A DNA stretch of 64,000 nt, taken from positions 62,001-126,000 of the forward strand of contig NZ_BMVE01000012.1 in assembly GCF_014650555.1 (NCBI RefSeq), in the 5' to 3' direction. The notes below the pieces were generated by a model. That model made no database searches, was not told the origin of the DNA, and worked only from the letters and a program-made list of their open reading frames with translations. The DNA comes from Streptomyces goshikiensis (GTDB lineage: Bacteria; Actinomycetota; Actinomycetes; Streptomycetales; Streptomycetaceae). The first letter of the stretch is position 1, and each line of letters begins with the position of its first letter. The translations under genes were made by a program, and so were the position numbers. Below, in pieces: positions 1 to 7,140 of the stretch.

Positions 1-156
1 CACGGCCCCGGTCCCGGGCGCGTTGCCGGGCGCCTGGCCGGTGCCGGTCGCGGCGGTCCCTTCGCTGGTCACGGCCCCGTTCGCGGCTTCGGTACTGGCT
101 GCCGCGGAGGGCTGCGGGGGCTCGTTCCCGGCCGCGCGGGTGACACTGCTGCTCAT
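1..156 (-). CDS. N-terminal fragment of an unidentified protein, cut by the window edge
   Basis: The minus strand reads from an ATG at 156 to the window edge without a stop. The 52 visible codons begin MSSSVTRAAGNEPPQPSA and continue as a low-complexity stretch rich in Ala, Gly, Thr and Pro, typical of the disordered N-terminal tail of a Streptomyces cytoplasmic or membrane protein. No domain is visible, so no function can be given. It lies 44 bp downstream of the stop of the membrane-protein gene at 201-716 on the same strand and could be its operon partner. Third-position GC is high, which supports real coding. Confidence 0.5.
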   Translation of the reverse strand, partial: MSSSVTRAAGNEPPQPSAAASTEAANGAVTSEGTAATGTGQAPGNAPGTGAV

Positions 157-200
157 CTGGCGGAGTGTACGTCCCCGCGCGCCGGAGACCGGTAAACGCC

Positions 201-716
201 TCAGCGGGCGAGGGCGCGCAGATGGGTACGGATGACGCGGACCCCGTTCTCCGCGTCGTCGACGGTGACCGTGAACAGCTTTCCGTCGCCGAGCCGCAGC
301 TCCAGCCCCTCGCCGCGTCGGACGATGACGGCTGTGCCCTTCTCGGGGCGCCAGCGGTAGCCCCAGCCGCCCCACTGCTGGGGGGTGATCCGGGGCAGGA
401 ACTCGGCGGAGGTCACCTCGGTCAGCGAGATCCGGCGGCGCGGCAGCCCCATGTGGCCGCAGCGCACCACCATGGCCTCCGCGTCGACGGTGACGGCCAC
501 GTGGACGAAGGCGAGGGTCCCGTAGAGGATCAGCAGTCCCGCGGCGAGGCAGCCGATCACGGACATCAGCAGCGGGACGACGCCCGAGGTCCACGGGGCG
601 TCGACGGCCAGCTCGATGCCGAGCGCCAGACAGGCGGCGCCGGCTGCGGCGAGCAGCCACTGCGCGCGGTTGGAGGCCCGGCCCGTCCACAGCGGACCCG
701 GGGGGTGCACCGTCAT
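201..716 (-). CDS. small membrane protein with PH-like C-terminal domain, function unknown
   Basis: About 171 residues. Two hydrophobic helices near residues 18-38 and 43-68 (the second contains LLMSVIGCLAAGLLILYG) are followed by a soluble beta-rich segment ending with KLFTVTVDDAENGVRVIRTH. That layout, two helices then a small beta domain with a Trp/Arg-rich patch, resembles bacterial PH-like (DUF1648/YdbS-type) membrane proteins. The ATG at 716 (MTVHPPGPLWTG) is preferred to the one at 752, because the extra residues have no family-like sequence. Function is not recognised. Confidence 0.7.
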   Translation of the reverse strand: MTVHPPGPLWTGRASNRAQWLLAAAGAACLALGIELAVDAPWTSGVVPLLMSVIGCLAAGLLILYGTLAFVHVAVTVDAEAMVVRCGHMGLPRRRISLTEVTSAEFLPRITPQQWGGWGYRWRPEKGTAVIVRRGEGLELRLGDGKLFTVTVDDAENGVRVIRTHLRALAR

Positions 717-803
717 GTGTAGCAGCGTACCCACGTTCCCCAGGGGCGCCACCGCCTCTGCGCCAGTCGGATCAGCGCGTGTTCCGGGCCGGGTCCGCCA
801 CCC

Positions 804-842
804 TTGACCTCAAGGAAGCTTGAGGTCCTACGGTCGCGGACA
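804..842 (+). promoter_or_regulatory. SoxR-like operator within a 19-bp-spaced promoter
   Basis: A perfect inverted repeat GACCTCAAG-N4-CTTGAGGTC (806-827) lies between a -35 TTGACC (804-809) and a -10 TACGGT (829-834). The spacer is 19 bp, as in promoters activated by MerR-family regulators. The CCTCAAG...CTTGAGG core matches the established SoxR box. Transcription would begin near 842, the A of the VOC start codon, so the mRNA would be leaderless. The site itself is seen directly; binding by SoxR is inferred. Confidence 0.75.
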
Positions 843-1309
843 TGACCACTCACGAGGCAGTGCATATGACCTTCCCCGAGCGCTACCGCACCTCCGTGGT
901 GCCGCACATCATGGTGTCCGACGCGGCCGCCGCGATCTCCTTCTACACCGAGGCCTTCGGCGCGGTCGAGGAATTCCGGCTCAGCCACCCGGCGGGCGGC
1001 GTCATGCACGCCGAGATCCGGATCGGCGGGGCCGTCATGATGCTCGGCGACGTCTCCGAGGGACCGTTCACCGCGCCCCCGTCGCTGGGCGGGACCTCGG
1101 TGGCCCTGCACGTGTTCGTCCCCGACGTGGACGCGCTCACCCGCACCGCCGCGGCCGCGGGCGCCGAGGTGGTGCGCGAGCCGGAGGACCAGTTCCACGG
1201 CGACCGCAACGTCATCCTCCGCGACCCGTTCGGGCACCTGTGGGTGTTCCTGACCCACCTGGAGGACGTCTCCGCCGAGGAACTGGCGCGCCGGCTCGCC
1301 GAGGCGTAG
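842..1309 (+). CDS. VOC-family (glyoxalase/PhnB-like) protein
   Basis: 155 residues. From about residue 18 it shows the VOC fold signature: VPHIMVSDAAAAISFYTEAFG, a central beta segment with MMLGD, then the second repeat HVFVPDVDALTRTAAAAGAE and the closing DPFGHLWVF. Such proteins are metal-dependent dioxygenases, glyoxalases or drug-binding resistance proteins; the substrate cannot be read here. The promoter architecture points to a leaderless start at 842. An alternative ATG at 866 has a GAGG sequence 8 nt upstream. The SoxR-like operator suggests induction by redox-active compounds. Confidence 0.85.
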   Translation: MTTHEAVHMTFPERYRTSVVPHIMVSDAAAAISFYTEAFGAVEEFRLSHPAGGVMHAEIRIGGAVMMLGDVSEGPFTAPPSLGGTSVALHVFVPDVDALTRTAAAAGAEVVREPEDQFHGDRNVILRDPFGHLWVFLTHLEDVSAEELARRLAEA

Positions 1310-1429
1310 CCCGCGCCCACCGGGGCACACTGACCAGGGCGGACCGGACGGCCCCGGCGAAGCGGCGAACGGCGACTCCGTACGGTGGGTACCGGCCGCC
1401 GTACGCCCGCAACCGCCCCCGGAGGCACC

Positions 1430-2365
1430 GTGATTCCCCGACTCGACCGCGCCGTGGGCGCCGTACTGGGCTCGGCCGTCGGTGACGCGCTGGGCGCGCC
1501 CTACGAGTTCGGTCCGGCCGGGGAGTTGACGGCGCGCGGCGCCGAGATGCGCGGGGGCGGCGGCTGGGATCCGGGCGAGGCCACGGACGATACGCAGATG
1601 GCGGTGCTGCTCGGCGAGTCCCTGCTGGAGTGCGGCGACCTCGAACTCCCGGACGTCTTCGAGCGGTTCCGGCGCTGGGCGGCCGGTGCGCCCAAGGACA
1701 TCGGGCTCCAGACCGAGGACGTGCTGACCAGCGGGCAGCCCTGGGACCTCGCGGCCGCACTGCACTTCCAGGTCAACGCCCGGGCGGCGGGCAACGGTTC
1801 GCTGATGCGGGCCTCCACCTCGGCGGTGTACTTCGCCGCCGCCGGGCGCGAGGAGTCGATGGACGCCGCCCGGCGGATCGCGGCGCTGACCCACGGCGAC
1901 CGGGCCGCCTGGGAAGGGACCGCGATCCTGCACGAGCTGGTACGGGTCTGCCTGGACGGAGCCGATCCGCTGGCCGCCCTCCCCGCGACGCTCGCCGAGG
2001 TCCACCCGGACCACCGCGAGCGGTACGGCCACGTGCTCGGCCCCGACTGGCACCCGGGCCTGGCCACCGAGTTCAACGGGGCGGTGTGGCCCTGCCTCGG
2101 CTCGGCGGTGTGGGCGCTGCGTACCACCTCCGGGTTCGCGGAGGCGGTCCGGGCCGCCGTGGACCTGGGCGGGGACACCGACACGGTGGCGGCGGTCACC
2201 GGCACCCTGGCCGGCGCCCTGTACGGCCAGGACGCGGTCCCGGCGCGGTGGACGGACCCGCTGCACGTACCGCTGCCGGGGTTCGGGGACCGCGTGCTGG
2301 ACGCGGCGGCGCTGCGGGACCTGGCTCGGCGCCTGGCGACCGCCGGCGTGCCGGCCGCGGGCTGA
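1430..2365 (+). CDS. ADP-ribosylglycohydrolase family protein
   Basis: 311 residues. The metal-binding signatures of the ADP-ribosylglycohydrolase/DraG superfamily are all present: GSAVGDALGAPYEF near the N-terminus, TDDTQM (residues 52-57), GNGSLMRAS in the middle and GGDTDTVAA (Asp249 and Asp251) near the C-terminus. The family uses a binuclear Mg/Mn centre to remove ADP-ribose from proteins or small molecules. The GTG at 1430 is chosen because GGAGG precedes it by 4 nt; upstream codons are not family-like. It appears to be a single-gene unit. Its target is unknown. Confidence 0.9.
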   Translation: MIPRLDRAVGAVLGSAVGDALGAPYEFGPAGELTARGAEMRGGGGWDPGEATDDTQMAVLLGESLLECGDLELPDVFERFRRWAAGAPKDIGLQTEDVLTSGQPWDLAAALHFQVNARAAGNGSLMRASTSAVYFAAAGREESMDAARRIAALTHGDRAAWEGTAILHELVRVCLDGADPLAALPATLAEVHPDHRERYGHVLGPDWHPGLATEFNGAVWPCLGSAVWALRTTSGFAEAVRAAVDLGGDTDTVAAVTGTLAGALYGQDAVPARWTDPLHVPLPGFGDRVLDAAALRDLARRLATAGVPAAG

Positions 2366-2413
2366 CGAGCGGGCTCCGGCCGCGGGCCGTTTCGTCCCGT
2401 CAGCGCGTACGGA

Positions 2414-3205
2414 TCACGCGACGGGCGTGTTCTCCCCGACGAGCATCCGGCCCTCGGCGTATCCGAGGGCGGTGGCGGGGAGCTGCGAGGGGCGCCCGCT
2501 GAGCAGCACGGTCAGGCCGCCGGTCCGCGGCAGGCCGGGCTCCGGCCGGGCGCCGATGCGGCGCAGCGCCTGGACGGCGACGGGTTCGGCGGAACCGTGG
2601 AAGACCGGCTCGGCGCCGCCGGTCCGCTCGGCCAGGGCGGCCCGGATGACCTCGTCGACCAGCTCGTAGTGCGTGCAGCCGAGCACCACGTCCGTGACGT
2701 CCGGCGGGGTCAGCGCTGCGGCCGCGGCGACGGCCCGTACGACCTCTTCCTCGTTCCCGTGCTCGACGGCGTCCGCGAGACCGGGGCACGGCACCTCGGT
2801 CACCCGGACCCCGGCGGCGAAGTCCCGGATCAGCCCGCGCTGGTAGGGGCTGCCGGTGGTGGCGGGGGTGGCCCAGATGGCCACCCGGCCGCCGGCGGCC
2901 GCGGCGGGCTTGATCGCCGGCACGGTCCCGATGACGGGGATCGCGGGCTCCAGCTCGGCGCGCAGGTTCGGCAGGCTGTGCACGGAAGCGGTGTTGCAGG
3001 CCACGATCAGCGCGTCGGGGCGGTGCGCGGCGGCGGCCCGGGCGACGGCGACGGCCCGCTCGGTGAGGTCGGCGGGGGTACGGGGCCCCCACGGCATGCC
3101 GTCGGGGTCGGAGGAGATGACCAGATCGGCGTCCGGCCGCAGCCGCCGCATTGCGGCGGCCGCCGCGAGGAGGCCGATCCCGGAGTCCATGAGCGCGATC
3201 TTCAC
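2414..3205 (-). CDS. aspartate/glutamate racemase family protein (MurI-like)
   Basis: 263 residues. Both catalytic cysteines of the cofactor-independent Asp/Glu racemase family are visible: Cys70 in ACNTAS and Cys177 in GCTHY. The N-terminal substrate loop reads DSGIGLL, where true glutamate racemases have DSG(V/I)GGL, and the usual PYG is replaced by MPWGPR. The fold and chemistry are therefore supported, but this may be a paralogue with other substrates rather than the cell-wall MurI. Transcribed opposite to the glycosyltransferase gene at 3347. Confidence 0.85.
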   Translation of the reverse strand: MKIALMDSGIGLLAAAAAMRRLRPDADLVISSDPDGMPWGPRTPADLTERAVAVARAAAAHRPDALIVACNTASVHSLPNLRAELEPAIPVIGTVPAIKPAAAAGGRVAIWATPATTGSPYQRGLIRDFAAGVRVTEVPCPGLADAVEHGNEEEVVRAVAAAAALTPPDVTDVVLGCTHYELVDEVIRAALAERTGGAEPVFHGSAEPVAVQALRRIGARPEPGLPRTGGLTVLLSGRPSQLPATALGYAEGRMLVGENTPVA

Positions 3206-3346
3206 CTGGTCACCTTAATCGACCGCACCCGAATCCCCGCCTTTCCGCGCCCCCGGGCACCCCGTCCGCGAGGCACGGCGGGGATTCGCCGCAGGGACAC
3301 CCCCGAGGAGCGAGACACGCGCCCCGCGCTTCGGCACACTGCCGCA

Positions 3347-4537
3347 ATGGGCCTCCTCACCGCCGCCGCCTACGCCTCCCTCGCCGCCTGGCTCTGGCTC
3401 ACCCTCGCCCAGGGCATGTTCTGGCGCACCGACGTCCGTCTCCCCCCTCGCACCGCCCCCGCCCGCTGGCCCTCCGTCGCCATCGTCGTCCCGGCCAGGG
3501 ACGAGGCCGGGGTGCTGGCCCGCAGCCTGCCGTCGCTCCTCGTCCAGGACTATCCCGGCGCCGCCGAGGTCATCCTGGTCGACGACGGCAGTACGGACGG
3601 CACCGCCGGCCTCGCCCTGCGCCTCGCCGCCGCGCACCCCGGCCTCCCCCTCACCGTCGTGTCCCCCGGCGACCCCGGACCCGGCTGGACCGGCAAGCTG
3701 TGGGCCCTGCGGCACGGCATCGCCCACGCCCGGGACACCGGCGCCGCGGGGACCGCCGCCGGGACCGGCCCCGAGTTCCTCCTCCTCACCGACGCCGACA
3801 TCGCCCACGAACCCGACAGCCTCCGCGAGCTCGTCGCCGCCGCGACGTCCGCCGGCCTCGACCTCGTCTCGCAGATGGCCCGGCTGCGCGTCGTGACGTT
3901 CTGGGAGCGCCTCGTCGTCCCCGCCTTCGTCTACTTCTTCGCCCAGCTCTACCCCTTCCGCCGGATCAACCGCCCCACTGGCCGCACCGCCGCGGCCGCG
4001 GGCGGCTGCGTCCTGCTGCGCACCGAGGCCGCCGTCCGGGCCGGCGTCCCCGACTCCATCCGGCAGGCCGTCATCGACGACGTCTCCCTCGCCCGCGCGG
4101 TCCGCCGCTCCGGCGGGCGGATCTGGCTGGGGCTCGCGGAGCGGGTGGACAGCGTGCGCCCGTACCCCGCCCTGGGGGACCTGTGGCGGATGGTCTCGCG
4201 CAGCGCCTACGCGCAGCTGCGGCACCACCCGCTGCTGCTGGCCGCGACGGTGGCCGGCCTGGTCCTGGTCTACCTCGTCCCGCCGGCCGCCCTGCTCGCC
4301 GGGCTGGCGACCGGCCGGCCGGCGGCCGCCTGGGCCGGGGGCCTGGCGTGGCTGCTGATGTCCGGGACGTATCTGCCGATGCTGCGCTACTACCGCCAGC
4401 CCGCCGCGCTCGCGCCGCTGCTGCCGTTCACCGCGCTGCTCTACCTGCTGATGACCCTCGACTCCGCTTCGCTCCACTACCGCGGACGTGGGGCCGCCTG
4501 GAAGGGGCGCACCTATGCCCGGCCCAGCGATGCCTGA
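3347..4537 (+). CDS. HpnB-like glycosyltransferase family 2 membrane protein
   Basis: 396 residues. An N-terminal membrane anchor (residues 1-25) is followed by a GT-A glycosyltransferase domain with the VDDGSTDGT motif, the DxD-like TDADI motif, and DDVSLARAVRR, where family members carry the acceptor-site (E/D)D. The C-terminus has three to four hydrophobic helices. Length and arrangement match the hopene-associated glycosyltransferase HpnB. No other hopanoid gene (squalene-hopene cyclase, HpnC/D/E) is in the window, so a hopanoid role is inference. The ATG at 3347 opens the first membrane helix. Confidence 0.8.
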   Translation: MGLLTAAAYASLAAWLWLTLAQGMFWRTDVRLPPRTAPARWPSVAIVVPARDEAGVLARSLPSLLVQDYPGAAEVILVDDGSTDGTAGLALRLAAAHPGLPLTVVSPGDPGPGWTGKLWALRHGIAHARDTGAAGTAAGTGPEFLLLTDADIAHEPDSLRELVAAATSAGLDLVSQMARLRVVTFWERLVVPAFVYFFAQLYPFRRINRPTGRTAAAAGGCVLLRTEAAVRAGVPDSIRQAVIDDVSLARAVRRSGGRIWLGLAERVDSVRPYPALGDLWRMVSRSAYAQLRHHPLLLAATVAGLVLVYLVPPAALLAGLATGRPAAAWAGGLAWLLMSGTYLPMLRYYRQPAALAPLLPFTALLYLLMTLDSASLHYRGRGAAWKGRTYARPSDA

Positions 4538-4697
4538 AACCGTGTCACAGCCCCTGAAACACCGTCATTCGGGGCCGCCGGATCGTGACGTTCCGTCAAC
4601 AGCAAGTCGGTGCAACACACAACCGGTGAGCACGAGAAGTATCAAGACGGGACGCACGTGACGAATCGTGCACGTGAACGTGAAGTGAAAGCTGAGG

Positions 4698-4725
4698 CCC
4701 TGACCTGCGAATATGCAGGTCAGGG
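4698..4725 (+). terminator. hairpin downstream of the glycosyltransferase gene
   Basis: A perfect 11-bp inverted repeat (CCCTGACCTGC / GCAGGTCAGGG) with a 6-nt AT-rich loop. There is no U tract, as is normal for streptomycete terminators. It lies 160 bp after the glycosyltransferase stop and 60 bp before the next start, so it may equally be an operator or a 5' structure of DUF6643. Confidence 0.5.
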
Positions 4726-4747
4726 CGGTGTTGACGAACCCTCGCTA

Positions 4748-4776
4748 TGGACCCCGTGAAGTCGTGGGCTTAACTT
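4748..4776 (+). promoter_or_regulatory. candidate promoter for a leaderless DUF6643 mRNA
   Basis: TGGACC (4748-4753), a 17-bp spacer and TAACTT (4771-4776) make a plausible housekeeping-type promoter. The initiation point predicted from the -10 falls on the ATG at 4784, and no Shine-Dalgarno sequence fits the gap. A leaderless transcript is therefore the simplest reading. Each hexamer matches consensus at only about four of six positions. Confidence 0.4.
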
Positions 4777-4783
4777 AGGTCCC

Positions 4784-5287
4784 ATGACCTCCCCCCGCTC
4801 CACTTATGGCGGCGGTTACTACTCCGCGCCCTCCTTCACGGACACCCCCATCTACGACTCCCTCGTCGCCGAACGCGGCACGCCGCAGATCGCCCCGATC
4901 CGCGTCCCCGCCGCCTACGACTCCCCGAGCGCCGGATATTCGAGCGGTGGTTATCTGCCGGCCCTCGCCTCCGCCCTGCCGGCCCTGCCCCCGGCAGCGC
5001 CCCAGCAGCAGGCTCCCGCCTACGGCTACCCCCAGTACCAGCAGCAGGCCGCGCCGCAGCCGATGCCGCTGCAGAGCGCGCCGGCCCCGTACATCCCGCA
5101 GCAGCAGCCGGTGGCGGCCCGCGCGGGCTACGCCCAGCAGCCGCAGCAGCCCCGGCCGGTCGCGACCGGCACCGGGTACGAGGCCATGCGCCCGGCCGCG
5201 GCGGCCCCGCGCCCGATGCAGCAGGCACCGGTCCAGGGCTCGTACGAGGATCCGTACGGCCGCCCGTACCAGGGGCGCGGCTACTGA
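4784..5287 (+). CDS. DUF6643 family protein, Pro/Gln/Tyr-rich
   Basis: 167 residues. The N-terminal 45 residues (MTSPRSTYGGGYYSAPSF, then PIYDSLVAERGTPQIAPIR) are the part I recognise as the conserved head of the Streptomyces DUF6643 family. The rest is low-complexity Pro/Gln/Ala/Tyr sequence with runs such as PQQQAPAYGYPQYQQQA. It has no signal peptide or membrane helix. The composition suggests an intrinsically disordered protein that could mediate assembly or condensation, but no function is known to me. Confidence 0.8.
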   Translation: MTSPRSTYGGGYYSAPSFTDTPIYDSLVAERGTPQIAPIRVPAAYDSPSAGYSSGGYLPALASALPALPPAAPQQQAPAYGYPQYQQQAAPQPMPLQSAPAPYIPQQQPVAARAGYAQQPQQPRPVATGTGYEAMRPAAAAPRPMQQAPVQGSYEDPYGRPYQGRGY

Positions 5288-5342
5288 CGGGCGGGGCAAT
5301 ACTCCCTCGGCCCGCACGGCGGTCGCCTGGCAAGATGCCCTC

Positions 5343-6167
5343 ATGGCGAACTTGTATGTCCAGGCCCTCCACGTCCACCCCGTCAAGTCGGTAGCGGGGA
5401 CTGCTCCCGACGAGGTGGCCGTGGAGCCCTGGGGGCTGTCCGGGGACCGCCGCTGGGCGGTGGTCGACAGCGAGGGTGCGGTGATCACCCAACGCCAGCA
5501 GGCGCGGCTGGCCTTGGCCTCGGCCCGTCCGCTGGAGGGCGGCCGGGTCGCGCTGTCCGGTCCGGGGATGGCGGAGCTGGTCGTGGAGGTGCCGGAGCCC
5601 GGGCCGCTGGAGCCCGTGATGCTGTTCGGCAAGAAGGTCGAGACCGTCGTGGCGGCGACCACCGCCGCCGACTGGTTCTCCGCGTTCCTCGGGCTACCGG
5701 CGCGGCTGGTGCACATGGACGAACCCGCCGTCCGCCGGCCCGTGGACCCGGACTACGCCCTGCCCGGCGAGACCGTGAGCCTGGCCGACGGCTACCCGCT
5801 GCTCCTCACCACCCTCGCCTCGCTGGACGCGCTCAACGGCCTGATCGCCGAGGGGGACCATCCCGAGGAGGGCCCGCTTCCGATGAACCGTTTCCGCCCG
5901 AACGTGGTGGTCTCGGGCGCCGAGGCGTGGGCCGAGGACGACTGGCGGCGAATCGCGATCGGCGACGCCGTCTTCCGCGGCGTGCGCGAGTGCGGGCGGT
6001 GCATCGTCACCACCACCGACCAAACGACGGCGGAGCGCGGCAAGGAGCCGCTGAAGACGCTGGCGCGGCACCGGCGCATCGGGAAGTCCCTGGCCTTCGG
6101 GCGGATGCTGGTCCCGGTCCGGCTGGGCACCGTACGCGTGGGCGACGAGGTCCGCGTGCTGGAATAA
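5343..6167 (+). CDS. MOSC domain-containing protein
   Basis: 274 residues. Residues 1-110 form the MOSC N-terminal beta-barrel (LYVQALHVHPVKSVAGT, GLSGDRRWAVVDSEG, ITQRQQARLAL). The C-terminal MOSC domain contains MNRFRPNVVVSG and RECGRCIVTTTD, including the conserved Cys that accepts sulfur in MOCS3/YcbX/mARC-type proteins. These proteins bind molybdenum cofactor or carry activated sulfur; relatives reduce N-hydroxylated compounds. The ATG at 5343 opens directly into the barrel domain. It may be co-transcribed with DUF6643, 55 bp upstream. Confidence 0.88.
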   Translation: MANLYVQALHVHPVKSVAGTAPDEVAVEPWGLSGDRRWAVVDSEGAVITQRQQARLALASARPLEGGRVALSGPGMAELVVEVPEPGPLEPVMLFGKKVETVVAATTAADWFSAFLGLPARLVHMDEPAVRRPVDPDYALPGETVSLADGYPLLLTTLASLDALNGLIAEGDHPEEGPLPMNRFRPNVVVSGAEAWAEDDWRRIAIGDAVFRGVRECGRCIVTTTDQTTAERGKEPLKTLARHRRIGKSLAFGRMLVPVRLGTVRVGDEVRVLE

Positions 6168-6398
6168 CACCTTCGAGGGGCTCCGCACGCCTTCCGGAAC
6201 CAACGTGCCCGACCACGCCGTTGGAGCTTTCAGGACGTGTGGACACCCGCGTGGAATCTCACGCGAGCCGGTGCGGGGGAACGTGCACCGGATCGGGTGA
6301 CACATGTCCCGCGCGTCCCGGAATGCGCGTCCGCCGGGCGTGCGGGAGGCTGGGACGCGCAGGCAGGCGGAGACTGGCGGAGTAGGGGGAGCCGGACC

Positions 6399-7010
6399 GT
6401 GCGAACAGCAATGGGTGTCTGGCGTTGGCGGCGCAATCCGCTGCGCCGGCCGACCGATCTCTTCGAGGCGTGGGTGGCGTTCGCCGCGCTGGTGTGCTTC
6501 CTGGTGGTGGCTCCGGCCATCGGCTGGGCAGCGGGCCTGCAGGTGGACGGGACCCTTCAGCGGGCCGCGCGCGAACAGCGGCAGGAGCGGTACCTCGTCC
6601 CGGCGGTGGTGGTCCGGCCGGGCCCGGCGCCGCTCGCCGAGGCGTCCGCCGAACCGGCGGCGCCGCGGCAGAACCCGCAGCGGACCCGGATCGTGGCCGC
6701 GTGGACCGCGCCCGACGGCAGCAGCCACCAGGGCACCGTGCCGGCCGCGGAGGAGCCGCCGCAGACGGGCGACCGGTTCCGGATATGGACCGATACGCGG
6801 GGCGAGGTGGTGGGGCGGCCGCTCGACCCGTCCTCCGCCTCGTTCCACGCGGGCACGGCCGGCCTGGCCGCCGCCCTCGCGGCGGCCGCACTGGCGGAGA
6901 CGGTCCGTCGGATCGTCGTACGAAGGCTCATGCATCGGCGGTACATACGGCTGGACCGCGCCTGGGCCGCGACCGGGCCGGACTGGGGCCGGGCGGGTGC
7001 GGGCAGCTGA
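6399..7010 (+). CDS. Rv1733c-like two-helix membrane protein
   Basis: 203 residues. It begins MRTAMGVWRWRRNPLRRPTD, then a membrane helix (AWVAFAALVCFLVVAPAIGW), an extracytoplasmic domain containing TRIVAAWTAPDGSSHQGTVP and GDRFRIWTDTRGEVVGRPL, and a second helix near residue 150. This order of segments is that of the actinobacterial Rv1733c family, whose role is unknown. The GTG at 6399 is preferred: GGGGGA lies 8 nt upstream and relatives start the same way. A weaker alternative is ATG 6411. Confidence 0.8.
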   Translation: MRTAMGVWRWRRNPLRRPTDLFEAWVAFAALVCFLVVAPAIGWAAGLQVDGTLQRAAREQRQERYLVPAVVVRPGPAPLAEASAEPAAPRQNPQRTRIVAAWTAPDGSSHQGTVPAAEEPPQTGDRFRIWTDTRGEVVGRPLDPSSASFHAGTAGLAAALAAAALAETVRRIVVRRLMHRRYIRLDRAWAATGPDWGRAGAGS

Positions 7011-7140
7011 CCTGGCAACTCCCGGGCCCGACGCGCGCTACGGTGGAGAGCCAGTTCGGTCGCTTCAGTCGCTTCGGCAGCTTTGAGCTGCTTCCGACGC
7101 TTCGGCAGCGCGAGTACGAGGGCGGGGGCACGACAGCACC

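Noticed and set aside
713..2266. 517-codon minus-strand frame opposite the VOC and ADP-ribosylglycohydrolase genes
   Set aside because: It spans two opposite-strand genes with recognisable motifs and has no family-like sequence itself.
2414..3205. Calling this gene murI outright
   Set aside because: The substrate loop differs from true glutamate racemases (GLL for GGL, MPWG for PYG), so only the family is claimed.
2597..3346. 250-codon N-terminal extension of the glycosyltransferase
   Set aside because: It would lie antisense to the racemase gene; the ATG at 3347 gives the expected family length and membrane anchor.
3215..4477. 420-codon minus-strand frame opposite the glycosyltransferase
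   Set aside because: Gly/Glu/Arg-rich shadow translation; the plus strand carries the GT2 motifs.
4806..5342. N-terminal extension of the MOSC protein through the DUF6643 gene
   Set aside because: The extension is Ser/Arg/Pro-rich shadow of DUF6643 in another frame; the MOSC barrel begins at 5343.
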